From Chrysoperla carnea (Eukaryota > Arthropoda > Insecta > Neuroptera > Chrysopidae), in the NCBI RefSeq assembly GCF_905475395.1, contig NC_058339.1, forward strand, positions 53,515,172 to 53,579,171: DNA of 64,000 nt, given 5' to 3'. A model generated the notes under the pieces. That model saw nothing but the letters and a program-made list of their open reading frames with translations. It did no database searches and was not told the origin of the DNA. Position numbers and translations under genes: made by a program. Positions 38,603 through 50,450 of this stretch are shown here, one piece after another; the stretch's first letter is position 1; every line of letters starts with the position of its first letter.

Positions 38603-40619
38603 TCAAAGAGTGTACTAGCTTAAAATAAGCATCGATATATGACCATATCAATGAAAATACGTCTCAAATAGGTGCATTTACAGGACTATATTATTAATTT
38701 ATATTTAATTGGAAAGATTTTCAATGGGAGGGGTTTTGACCCCCAAAACTCCTTTAAGAATCATTAAACATTAAATTTAACATTTCACCATTCCAATAAA
38801 AATAAAATTAGGAAATAAACAACGTGCAAGATTTCCATAATAAAAGTAAAGTTTATTAATTTTCATCTTAATATTTTTTATATCCAAAAATTTCTTTTTG
38901 GTATTAAAAATGTAAAATATTTCATAATAAAAACATCACTGAACAGTGGCCTTTATCAAAGCTAATAATAATTATTAAGGTATACGTGATCCGAATGAGA
39001 CAAAATTTCTTTTGCAAAGTATCGCAAGGGGTTATAAGATTTTAAATAAAAGTTTTAAAAAAAACTATACAAAACTCTGAATTTATTCGTTTTATTATAT
39101 AAAAAAGTTCAAGAAAATAGGAAATAATTGTTTACCAAAGAAAAAGAATCAACTAAAAAATATGAGCTTCCATTTAAAAAAAACTGAACTTGCCCTTCAT
39201 TTGAGCATAAATACGTCCTAATAAAAAAACTTGATATCGGAAATGTATTTCCCTCGCCAACTAACGAAACTTTTGTACAAAACCTTAAAAAACTAGACGC
39301 ACTCCTGAAAGAAAAATGTCTAGTTCAAATATAATAGATCACTTATTATAAAGACCAACTATTGCGTTGATTCATTTCTCAATTAAATAAATATACTCAA
39401 ATCCATAAAAATTTCAAGTTCAAAGTAATCCATGAAATCAAAATTGAATGGTAAAACAAAAAAATTGAAACCACCAAACAAGGTTAAATTATTTACGCAA
39501 CGGTTATTAAAATTATAAAAATGATGTCGATATGTTGAAATAATTATGATCATATTAAAGTGGGGCAAACATTTTTATACCTAATTTAAAGTATTATTTT
39601 TTGATATGGCTAGCTTCTACTCGTCCGCCCCGCTGGAAAATACCAACTTTAAAAACATTTAGACTCGCATTAATCCGGGCTCTTTTCGTTTTTGAGTTCT
39701 CGTGTTAACAGACGGGTAGACAGACAGACAACCAGAAATGTACTAATTAAGTGATTTTATAAACACCTGTTGAAAAATTTTGTTTGAAAGATCAATATTT
39801 TTAAGCGTTACAAACTTGGTACTAAACTTAGTTTACCTTGATATATTTTATATACACATGGTATTAAAATTAAAATACTACCACATAATATGATTCACCT
39901 AGCTTGATATCAATAAACCCCCCCCCCTTTCTAGCTTTCACGATAAGGTGACCTTCAACCTGGCTCTGGATTTCACATGATACCAGTTCTCGTGATTATA
40001 GCAAGAGATGTACTTGTTTTTAACTCCAATGACAAGAGCTTTTAAACAATTTCAATTTCATGTAAATCGGTCCTGCAGTTTTGCTCAAACAAACACACAA
40101 GCAGACAAACAACGATTCTGTAATAGTAAAGATTATTGCTATAGGTACATACACGTTTTTTTTTTATACAGATATAATTTCCATGCGTGCGATATTGCGT
40201 ATGTATATTTGATTCAAACGAAGGTCGTTCCGTTTTGGTGTATTTTTGGAAGTAACAATATGCACACACAAATTTAATTTTAATATAAATATTATTATTT
40301 TAATATCAAGATTATAATTTCTTTATTATTAACTCATAATTAACACACGTGTGAATGAATGAACACGTGAAATCATTTATAAAACTCAGAATTTTTATTA
40401 AACAAATTAAAGTTATAATTATACTTATTATTATAAGCTACTTTATTATACAGATCATTCATTTGTTATGGGCAACCCAAGCAAGTTGTTGCAAATCAGA
40501 ATATTTTCTTCTATATGCCTCCGAGAATACTAAAATATAAGAGAAATTTTACTTCGCCCACAGTCTATTAATTGCCTACTTGATAAATACTGAAAAAGTA
40601 TTCGGCATTTAAATAAAAA
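38603..40619. other. A+T-rich non-coding stretch with repeat pieces
   Basis: No gene is seen. It includes a truncated repeat B copy and, at about 39945-40120, a sequence with TTTCATGTAAATCGGTCC and TTTGCTCAAACAAACACACA that resembles the 3' part of other insect interspersed repeats. Confidence 0.35.
39655..39866 (-). repeat. Interspersed repeat B, copy 4 (truncated)
   Basis: Holds only the first third of the element in inverted orientation: GACAGACAGACAACCAGAAATG, AAGCGTTACAAACTTGG and ACATGGTATT. Confidence 0.7.
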
Positions 40620-40625
40620 AAACTT

Positions 40626-41535
40626 TTGGCAAAATGAAAACCGACTTCAAGAGAAAAACTTTTCCAAAACAAATTAAAATGCACTAAAAAGTAAAAAAAT
40701 AACCATAATATAACGTAGTTAAAATTATAGTTATTTTTGGAGTCGGCAGTGGTGAATTTACACTAGGGGCAGTCGGGGCTAGTGCCCAGGGCGGCAAATT
40801 TTCTGGGGCGGCAAAATTTGGAAAGTGAAAAAATATTTTCAATACAATATATAATTAACTAATTCTTTTAAATAAATATTTTATTTTTCAAGAAATATAC
40901 TTTTTGCATTATGTATCAAATCAAAATTTTGTATATTATAATATAGGAAATTTAAGTGAAAACTATTAAAATAGTTTAATTAATTTATTTCCATAAAGGT
41001 TTGCAAAAATAAAATTTGATATTTTTATTTTCTGGAATTGATAAATTCCAGAAATATAGTTTTTTTGAAGAATTGAAAATATTTTCAAATTATCTATGTC
41101 TTTTTGATAACAGAAACTTTAATTGATCAATGAATTTTCCTAAAATTGGAGAATTATCCAATAACACTAATTAATTTAAATTTAAAAGAACAGTAATAAA
41201 TAATATGTAATACATAATAAATTTTCTGCAATTAATTAGTTATTCTAATTTTTTTAAATAAGATATCAAAACTATTAAAATAAAATTTCAGTCATAGGGC
41301 GGCATTTTCTTCAGCGCCCCAGGGCGGCAGAAATTTAAATCCGGCCCTGGGAGTCGGTGTCAGCCAAGGAAACAACTCTGACAGAACAGTTTGCTACATT
41401 AGCTTGGCTGACACCGACTCCAAAAATAACTATGATTTTAACTACATTATACTATCGTTATTTTTTTACTTTTTAGTGCATATTAATTTGTTTTGAAAAG
41501 TTTTTCTTTTGAAGTCGGTTTTCTTTTTGTTAAAT
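40626..41535. mobile_element. Fold-back element interrupted by a hAT MITE
   Basis: The left arm (40626-40746, continuing after the insertion at 41358-41368) has GAAAACCGACTTCAAGAG, TGCACTAAAAAGTAAAAAAA and TTTTTGGAGTCGG. The right arm (about 41400-41535) is its inverted counterpart: GGCTGACACCGACTCC, TTTTTTACTTTTTAGTGCA and GAAGTCGGTTTTC. With the hAT insertion removed, each arm is roughly 130 bases. A further GAAGTCGGTT near 41858 suggests more related sequence to the right. Confidence 0.75.
40747..41349. mobile_element. hAT-type MITE with perfect 8-bp target duplication
   Basis: Starts CAGTGGTGAATTTACACTAG and ends AAATTTAAATCCGGCCCTG, an imperfect inverted pair, with GGGCGGCA-rich subterminal blocks on both sides. 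The 8 bases GGAGTCGG flank it exactly (40739-40746 and 41350-41357). That target length and the CAG...CTG ends are the hAT signature. It is about 600 bp, A+T-rich inside, with no transposase. Confidence 0.88.
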
Positions 41536-42529
41536 GTTTTGTTTTTATTTTGTGATTTTTAGTGAATCTTAAGTACACTAATTTGTCACTAAAAAAAGAA
41601 TAATCGAAATCGGTTTACTTGATATTAAGTTATTCGTCCTCTTGTTGTGCAAACTTAATGCAAAATTAAGACTTTTATGTTTTTTTCATGGTTACCGTTG
41701 TCAAAACTGGACCAAAATGAAAAGGGGCCACACGGGAAGTACCAGTTTTTAAATAGATAAAGAATCATCAAAATCGGTTAACCCAGTCGAAAGTTCTGAG
41801 GTAACACACATAAAAAAAAATACAGTTGAATTGATAATTTCATCCTTTTTTGTTTGAAGTCGGTTAAAAATAAAGATTCTGTAAAGGTTTCGCCAATGCT
41901 ACCTAGGTTTGTCATTCGCCACAAATAGACGACATATTGCTGAAAAAATATAAACCCAATTTTCTGTTTATTATTCGAAGATGACATCGACAGCGTATTT
42001 CTAATAATTCCATGAAACTTCGTCTTTTTTTTCTCATAATAGAATTCAAAAATACGTAAAGAATTGAACATTTTTTTGAGAGCAATAAGAACAAATATAA
42101 TAAAGTGGAAACACCGCGATTTCCTTGAAATTCAAACTAACATCGTATATTTTTTACTCGTACATTTACTTAACTTTTTTTTCAAAAAGGCATTCAACAT
42201 TACCAAATAAAATTCTTATTTAAATTTTGAAAAGAAAACATGTTTTTAAAATTGAAAGGAATAAAAAATTCTCAAAAAAATTCGTCAAAACAAACATTTC
42301 TACGAATTACCTGCTGCGTCTTCTATAAATATAATTATTTAGACATCGTATATGTTATAATAGATGAATACCATCTTGTTTTATATAATGGACCATTATT
42401 TGTCATCATTAAATGAATGAAGAGATGAAGAAGAATACCACGAAATATCATCATTATTATCTGATCACTAAATTCGTAAAAATTTGTTCAAGGTCACATT
42501 TCATACAGTGTTCTCCATTAAAAAGGAAC
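41536..42529. other. Repeat-derived, non-coding stretch
   Basis: Continues with sequence such as AAAATCGGTTAACCCAGTCG and TTTGTTTGAAGTCGGTTAAA that looks like part of the same or a related large repeat. The two overlapping minus-strand frames near 41778-42094 are not recognisable. Confidence 0.4.
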
Positions 42530-43300
42530 ACTGGTCTATCACATCCAAATTTTATCCAATTTTGATAAACCAAGTATGTAATCCTACGAAATTTGTGGAG
42601 TCCTGGTCCCGGAATTAAGCATATACGTGATAGCTACCGAAATTACAGCTGACATCACTGACATCACACCTGAAAAGAATAACCCAAAATTAGTGGGTTT
42701 CAAAAAAATTTCAATAAGATCGGATCAAAGTTGCCTGTGTTATTAAAAAAATCGAATTTTTTAACTTTCCATCAGAATCCAAAAAATTTAATTTGCTCAA
42801 TCCACACCCAAATCCAAATTTTATCCAATTTTAATCAACCAAGTATGTAATTGTACTAAATTTGGGACATACTTTTGAAATTTGTGACCAAAATTAACCT
42901 TAGTTCTAATAAGTTTCAAAAATGTGGAGTCCTGGTCCCGGAATTAAGCACATAAGTGGTAGCTAGCAAAGAATTGAATTCATAGCTGAAAAGAATAATC
43001 CAATATTAATGAGTTTCAAAAAAAATTCCAATATGGTCGGATCTAATTTGCCTGTGTTATCAAAAAAAATCAAATTTTTTTACTTTATGACGTCATCAGA
43101 ATCCAAAAAATTTAATTTTGCTCTATCACATCTAAATTTTGACCAATTTTGATAAACCAAGTATGGAATCCTACTAAATTTGGGTCATTCTTTTCAAATT
43201 TGTGCTCAAAATAACCTAGCTCTAATAGGTTTTAAGAATGTGGAGTCCAGGTCCCGGAATTAAGCACATAAATAAAAGCCAGCGAAAAACTGGCATCACA
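42530..43300 (+). repeat. Tandem array, about three units of ~300 bp
   Basis: TATCACATC(C/T)AAATTTT, CCAATTTTGATAAACCAAGT and GTGGAGTCCTGGTCCCGGAA, then a TTTCAAAAAAATT block and GCCTGTGTTAT recur in the same order at about 42537, 42800 and 43124. The units differ by small indels and the last is truncated. There is no open frame across units. Confidence 0.75.
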
Positions 43301-44151
43301 GCTGAAAATTAGTGGGCTTCTGCATATCTATGTAACTTTGGGAGAGTAAACATATGTCAACTGGATAGTCCAAGTTCTCAAGACGATTATTATTCCCCAC
43401 TGAATTCTCCTTCTCCTTCCACCTATTGTTCTGCTCATCACGGCATCTAACGCTAGCAGGAAAGAGTTGGGGACAAAATACATCCCTGAAGAACACCTGC
43501 CCTATTAAAAAAATGGTATCCCATTAAAAATTATCAACATTATCAGAAATATTTATGACGGCTTTCAATGCCAAATACTTCATCAAGGACAACTTACGCA
43601 AGTATGCTTTTCGGGTCCAAAAAGTATGCTTTTGCAATAATAACAAAAAATATAGAACTATTAAAAAGTTGTTGGGTGTTTTCTTTTTTTTGAACGGAAT
43701 GGTATATGTGTGCAAAAAAAATCATAACAAATTAATGGGATAAAAAATATATGTGTTACGGTCAAGGTAAATAAAATTGATAGTTATAAGAACGATGAAG
43801 AAAAAAAAAACATCCGGAGAATTAAGAACTAAGGTATTAGGTGTTATTACTATAGTTGAAACATTAAATTGTGTATATACAGTGAAAGTAAAATATAAAA
43901 TATATGTTTATAATCATAATATTTATTACGAATAATTTTAATTATTATAATTATTATTATTTATAATAATTATAATTCACACCTTTGCAGTCTTTCATTA
44001 TGAAAATTAATATAATTTTATACAGGATGAAAACATTTTTTTCCAACATGAGACAATTTGACAACTAGCAACTGTTTCAACTGATCAATTTTGTTTATCA
44101 AGATGAATAATACTCGTAAATTACATCATAGTTCCCGAAATTTATCTAGTA
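43301..44151. other. A+T-rich non-coding stretch
   Basis: A frame on the minus strand (43496-43296) has mixed composition but no match I know. The rest is low-complexity ATT-rich sequence, including an AT-rich palindromic stretch near 43930-43975. Confidence 0.3.
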
Positions 44152-44573
44152 CTAGGCTGATACCCACCCGCTTCGCTGGGTTTGAAAGTAAACATTGATA
44201 AAGACCACCGTGTTATAGCCTCCACCTCTCTTGCGCTCACTTATCCCCTTTTTATAACACTCAAAATAATGGTAGGGATTGTTTTACACATGTAATATAT
44301 ATGTATGGTTTTCTACTTTTTTTAAATGTAAAATAGTCATAATTTATTGAGTATATCAGAAAAGATGGCCATGATAATATCAAATTTAATTTAATTTTTT
44401 ATTTTATTATTTTATTTTTTTTTTATATATCTTTATAAATTATAGCTCATGTGTTATTCTGATATATGAGCTTTTATATTGTTAAGTTTTATTCAAATCT
44501 ATTCATTAGTTTTTGCGTGAAAGCGTAACAAACAAACAAACATCCTTACTTTCACATTTATAATATATAGAGA
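44152..44573 (-). mobile_element. Non-autonomous Helitron-like element, copy 3
   Basis: Minus-strand start TCTCTATATATTATAAATG at 44573 and end CCAGCGAAGCGGG, then CTAG at 44155-44152 next to a T. Sequence order is the same as at 24011-24458. Both termini look intact. Confidence 0.75.
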
Positions 44574-44655
44574 TATTCATCAGTTTTTGCGTGAAAGCGT
44601 AACAAACAAACAAACAAGCAAACATCCCTACTTTCACATTTATAATATATAGGGA
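44574..44655 (-). mobile_element. Extra 5' end of a Helitron-like element joined in tandem
   Basis: The first ~80 bases of the same family (TCCCTATATATTATAAATG, then GTTTGTTTGTTACGCTTTC and AAAAACTGATGAA) directly precede the complete copy. This resembles a head-to-tail or nested insertion. Confidence 0.7.
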
Positions 44656-47074
44656 TATTTGAATATGATTTTGTGAATAAGGACGGGATTTGAACAAATC
44701 TAATTTGATCCAATTTATAAGCCATTATTAAGATACCCTAAAGTCACTATTATTGGAGTTATATTCCATATTTCCTCAAAATTGAAGATCAACTAAACAG
44801 GATATTCAATTAGTAGTTACAGTAAGTTGAATCGGGATGAAATTTTTTTATCACTTCCGGTGAAGAGTTCTCACTGTACTAACAGAAAAGTGAAGTTGTT
44901 TTTTGAAAATCTTTAACAGTTTGCAAAATATGAACATTTAAAACTCCTAATTAAACAAAGAGAAAGATATCTTAAAAGAGATGTCATTAATTGTTGAGTA
45001 TTGTCACAGAGATTACATATAAAACTTTGTTTTGCATGAAAGAGACGGGCGACAATCTTTAAATTCATATAAACTTCTTTCTTCGTTTTTTAAGCAATTA
45101 TAATTTAACTTTCAAATTTTGTTAAGGTATCAAATCTTCTGTTACATTTTTATGGGTACTGTAGCAAATTTGATATCGGTCATCAACCCAATTATTGAAA
45201 TTCCCACATGAAATTCCCATATTTGGTTTAGAAACCGAAAATGTATTCAGCTAAACTCAAAAGTTTAGCTGAAATTAAAAGTTTTAGCTGTTTTCTCCCA
45301 ACTAAAATGAAAATCCCTCAATGAAATTTATATGAAAATAGTGTTCGTTTGATAATCTATAAAAATTTTTATATATTATGTTATTATTCCCCCAATTATT
45401 TCTATAAAATAGCAAAAGTCAAATAAAAAAGTAATCAAATTAATTCTTGTAATATAAAAAAAAATATAAAAGTTAGTAAATAGTTAAGGAAATTTTTCCA
45501 TTTCTTAACTAATTACATAATATGAAGTAATTTGATTTATGAATTTCTAATAAACTTAACTTACGTACGAAGGAAAATTCCGTGTTCTTAATTAATTAAA
45601 AAATTTTTGTCAATATATCATAATTTTGGTTATAGATACCCTTCAATTTATATATGATCAATTACTCATATATACATACATAGATATTGATAATTTATTA
45701 TTAATTAATACAATAAAAAGTTGTTATTTAATATTTATATAAATCTAATAAATCAATTAATTCACCACATTTCTTATAATTATTTTAAAAAATTATTTGG
45801 AATATTAAATATATGAGATAAGTTTTAAATTATTTTCAAGGTAATTTTCTTATTTAATAAAATTATATTATTTTTACCTATCTGTAATAATTTTGCTTTA
45901 AATTGCATTGATCTAAAAAATTCATCTATTGCAAAAATTTTCGAAAAATACTATCGAGATACTAGAGAACCACGAGAAATCCTGGACGAGAATTCTCCTA
46001 GCTCGAGAAAAAAAAAAAGTCGAGAAATCAGAAACCCTATAGATTTTATAATTTTTTTAATTTTACTGGCCAAACCAGCAAAGAACTAGGAATTAATTTA
46101 AACTCTCGACATTAAGAGTTTAGGTACTTCATATCTAGAAATTAAACATAAAGGAATTCACACAAATATTTATATTATTAGAATCGAAGGTTGAATTCAT
46201 CAAAAACGATTTTATATTAGATAAATTTTTTTATGGATTGAATTAAACTTATTATTTGTAGTTATTTGTACGGAACATAAGTAGTATTACATTACTTTTA
46301 GTCTTTTTGATATTCAATAAAAGTAGTAAAATAAAACAACCTAGCTAACAAAACACGTGTTGTAGTAAAACTCGTATGTGTTTTCAAATGACCACAGGAC
46401 AAATATTGGTTCATGGACATTCATCTATCTATTACTAATTCATATAATTAATAATCACCAATCAATGCAAATGATAAGAATTATTGAAAACAATATAAGT
46501 GTTAATATGCGTATTATGTACCCCCACCCTACCCTTATTTGTAAAACATACATACACACTTGTTAATTTAGTATAGGAGATGACATGTATTTTTACCCGA
46601 CTGCGTAACGCAATGGAAGGAAATATGGTTATCCAACTATGCATGTTTGTTCCTATTTAACGCTCAATAATACGCGTGGGCGATATTAATGATTCTTACG
46701 TCAATCGATTATTTTTAATCTTTTAAATGTCACTAACGACATGGTGATATCTCATATTCAATATGGCGATAACTAGGCTCCTTATTGTAAAAAAGAAATA
46801 AATAAAGTTGACAAACTATGTTAGGAATGGTAAAACAGGTGCATTTTTTGTGAAACATATTATACCTTCACCATAAAACAGTTTTAGCGCCAAATATTAA
46901 TATTTTAAAAATTATATGTCAACAAATTGGTCCTGATATGCTCCTTCAGAAGATACAAGTACTCCACTTAAATAATTAATAGTAAATTGGTTAATCATAA
47001 TTAAAAATTTTTAATTTCTGATCGTCTTCATTTACATATACATATTTAAATCAAATTGGAGATGGCGTTAGTGG
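44656..47074. other. A+T-rich non-coding stretch
   Basis: No gene or clear repeat unit is seen. Confidence 0.35.
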
Positions 47075-47262
47075 ATTTTTTATATCTCTTTTCATTTTTG
47101 AGTTATCGTGATGACAGACAGACAGACAACCGGAAATGGACTTATAAGGTGATTTTATGACCACCTATACCAAAATTTTGTTCATAGCATCAACATTTTT
47201 AAGCGTTACAAATTTGGGACTAAACTTAGTACACCATTGGTATATTTCATATACATGGTATA
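47075..47262 (-). repeat. Interspersed repeat B, copy 5 (truncated)
   Basis: TTGAGTTATCGTGATGACAG, CAACCGGAAATGGAC, AAATTTGGGACTAAACTTAG and ACATGGTATA. The rest of the element is missing. Confidence 0.75.
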
Positions 47263-49902
47263 ATAAGCGGTGATTTTCAAGCGACTGATCGAATTTTCAT
47301 TGAACGTAGGTAGGTACTACACATATAAAAGCAATCGTTTCAAACATAAATAATTTTTCAATCCAGTCTTCAAATGCAAATAAAATAACATGGTGTCAAT
47401 TGTATAGAACAAAAATTTGTTAATAATCAAGCACTTAAATTGCAGGTAGCCCATTTGCGGGATGTTGTTGAGTAAGCTGTACATAACAAATTAAAATTTT
47501 ATACATATTAAAAATTTGATTTTCTCATATACTTTTTGAGGGATGAAAATCGTAAAAATCGTGTTTTTTCAAATTTAATGAATTTTCTATTCGAAAACGG
47601 AGAGTTAGGAAAAAAATGTCTAAGAACAATTTTTCCCGTTTCGGTCAATATATTCACCGACAACCTGCACTTTTACGTTCAGGAGCATTTTTTAAAAGGG
47701 ATCCAGCAAAAATTTTCATGCGAAAATTATTCATCCTCAATGATTTTACCGGGTCTGGTATTGGTAATTTTTGGTTATGTATATTTTTTCAGAAAACATA
47801 TTAAGTGCCATACTACCATTGGCAACTTGATCCCAAATAAACTTATCTCAAATTGTTAAGTAAAGATCGGAGACTGGTGGCATTACTTAGCACCCATGAT
47901 GAAAAAGTGATCTATTGAATTTTTTTCTAAAACTTTTCCCTGAGCCGAACATAATTTTAATCTATAACTGAATAAATATTAATCTACAATAGAAAAAAAA
48001 GATCTTCTACAGCCTTCCATAACTATTTATGAGATCCGATATTCTGGTTGAAAACTCAAAAAAAATCTAAATAATATCTAAACATCTGCAGGTGGCTAGA
48101 CATTACATTATTATTATAAGTTACATCACAGATACAAATACCTCCCATTTCGACCCAAAAAAAACCAAACATGATAACGACATTTTTTGGTACAGGTAGA
48201 TACCCTAAAAAAAAAGGCTAGACGTAAAACTATGTAATAGATGCCCATCTATTTTTTTTCTAGCTTATTATAATACCTTTTTTCAAGTACCAAAAAAAAA
48301 CAAACCATCCGGACATTGAACTCGACCAGTCAACGACCGGACCCGACCCAATCGAATAAAAACTCTAAGCACACAAAAACAGAAAAGATTTTTTTTTATC
48401 AGATGCATGCCGGTAACGCTATAATGACATGAATTAGGGGATGGAGAATCAAAAAAAAATTTAAATTATATACAAAAATTCGTTAAAAAGAAGTTATTGA
48501 CCTTACTATATACTATGAGTGAGTACCTATTTGTGTAACGACCATTCTTCAGACGGTTTATAAAAATAAAATCTAACCCTTTTCACCTAATATCTAAATA
48601 ATAATTTTTTTTTATAAGATTGTAACTCTACTGATTATATATAATTGTTACGAGAACATTGTTAGGGGTCATTCACTTACTCAGGTAAAAAGAATTCTTC
48701 ATCTATTAAAGTTTCTAATATCATCTTTAATATTTCGAAAGCATTTCTTTTAGATCAGTAGTTCTTAAACAGTTTTTAACTGTATTTGGTCCAACTGATA
48801 ATATTAAAGTTTAATTATTTTGTATTCTTAAGGATGTACCTACGAGCACCAAAGCAATTTTAAATAAAAAGCTTGATTTTTTTATATGAAGTTAAACTAA
48901 GTTTAAATCAATTCTGAAAATTTTAGGCGGGGTTGCCATGAATATTTAAATAAATAAATGACGTCAAAAGTAGGCATTTTTAACATTGGTTTTATGGTAA
49001 AACGGTAGATGGATGGTATGCTTTCGTAGATTTTTCTAAAACTAGTTCGTGGAAATTTAAAAAAAAAACTATTCAAATTAAAGTTAAAACATTAATAAAT
49101 TATTGAAAACAAAAAATGTAAATTATCGAAAACAAAAGTTTGAGTACGGATTTTTCGATATGTGGAGAAATTTTCAAAATATCGAAAATTAAAAATTTTG
49201 TTAAATTATTTAGCTTTCAATATTTGAAAACCAAGGCAGATAGCGAAAACTTTTATTTTTTGTCTTCATACACGAAGTTATATCAAAATTCATAATCAAA
49301 GTTGAAAATAAGGTACAAATAATTTCAACCCTAAATCTAAATTTGCCTTGGTGCTCATACTACTTAAACTCTTAACGTCTTTATAAAACCCAAGCACTGA
49401 AAGTGGGTCAAAATTCTAAACCACTTCTGATAAAAATGTTTTATCGATTCTTCGTGTTAAAATCCATAACTTACTGATATTTGAATTTGTAGGCAAATGG
49501 CTTTGATGTTTATTCATAGAGACCTCGAACAACCGTCAAAAAAATATTTCACTCAAATCTGTTTTATTGGATCATAGAAAAACATTTTTTTGGAGTTGAC
49601 TGGAAATAATTTTTCTTTAATTAAATTCTAATGTCTCTTATACGATACGAAAAGATTAAATACAATTTAAAAAACTAAATTTTGTAGATTTTAGTAGTTA
49701 AAATTCGCATATCTATTTAACATAAAATTAATTTCTTAAACTTAAAATCATTTAAAAAAATAAAACAAATATTTTCTATTATAGAGAACTACCGGTCACT
49801 TTTTCCCATAAGATATTCTGAACACAACGTTTTTAATTGTTTTTCTGTAACCTTTGCAACTCTTTCTATGAAAGCTAAATTGGTTCAAGAAATAAGTATT
49901 AT
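47263..49902. other. A+T-rich non-coding stretch
   Basis: No gene is recognised. The longest frame (47536-47859, plus) opens on a non-ATG codon and resembles nothing I know. Confidence 0.35.
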
Positions 49903-50450
49903 GTATACCATGTAATATGCAAGGTATATTAAGTTTAGTCCCAAGTTTGTAACTCTTAAAAATATTGATGCTACAAACAAAATTTTGCTATAGGTGTTCA
50001 TAAAATCACCTATTCTGATTTTCAGCCCATTTCTGATTTTCCGTCTGTCCGTCCGGCTGTGGACACAATAACTCAAAAACGAAAAAAGATATCAAGCTGA
50101 TTTTTACAGCGTACTCAAGACGTAAAAAGTGAAGTCGAGTTTGTAAATTAGCAACGTAGGTTAATTGGTTCTTGGGTCCGTAGGACTTATCTTGTAAACC
50201 GTTAGAGATAGAACAAAAGTTTAAATGTAAAAAATGTTCCTTATCAATAAATAAACAACTTTTGTTTGAAATATTTTTTCGTAAACTTCACTGTTCGCAA
50301 ATTAGACGTAAATTGTATAGTATGTATTATATGGGAATATCAGTTATGTATGTGTGGCATGTTATATGTGCACTGTGACAGAGAAATCAACATTTTCTAT
50401 GCATAGTATTTCAACAATTAAATTCAGTCAATTGTTTGTTTTCACATGTT
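49903..50450 (+). repeat. Interspersed repeat B, copy 6 (near full length)
   Basis: From TATACCATGTAATATGC to AATTGTTTGTTTTCACATG. It has small internal deletions, including part of the ACCCGTGGGGGCGC region of copy 3. Confidence 0.8.

Noticed and set aside
47536..47859. 107-codon plus-strand open frame
   Set aside because: It opens on a non-ATG codon, has no recognisable domain and overlaps another frame. The composition is what A+T-rich non-coding DNA gives.
2495..50450. CRISPR-like spacing of repeats
   Set aside because: Repeats are hundreds of bases long, irregularly spaced, in both orientations, and typical of eukaryotic transposons.
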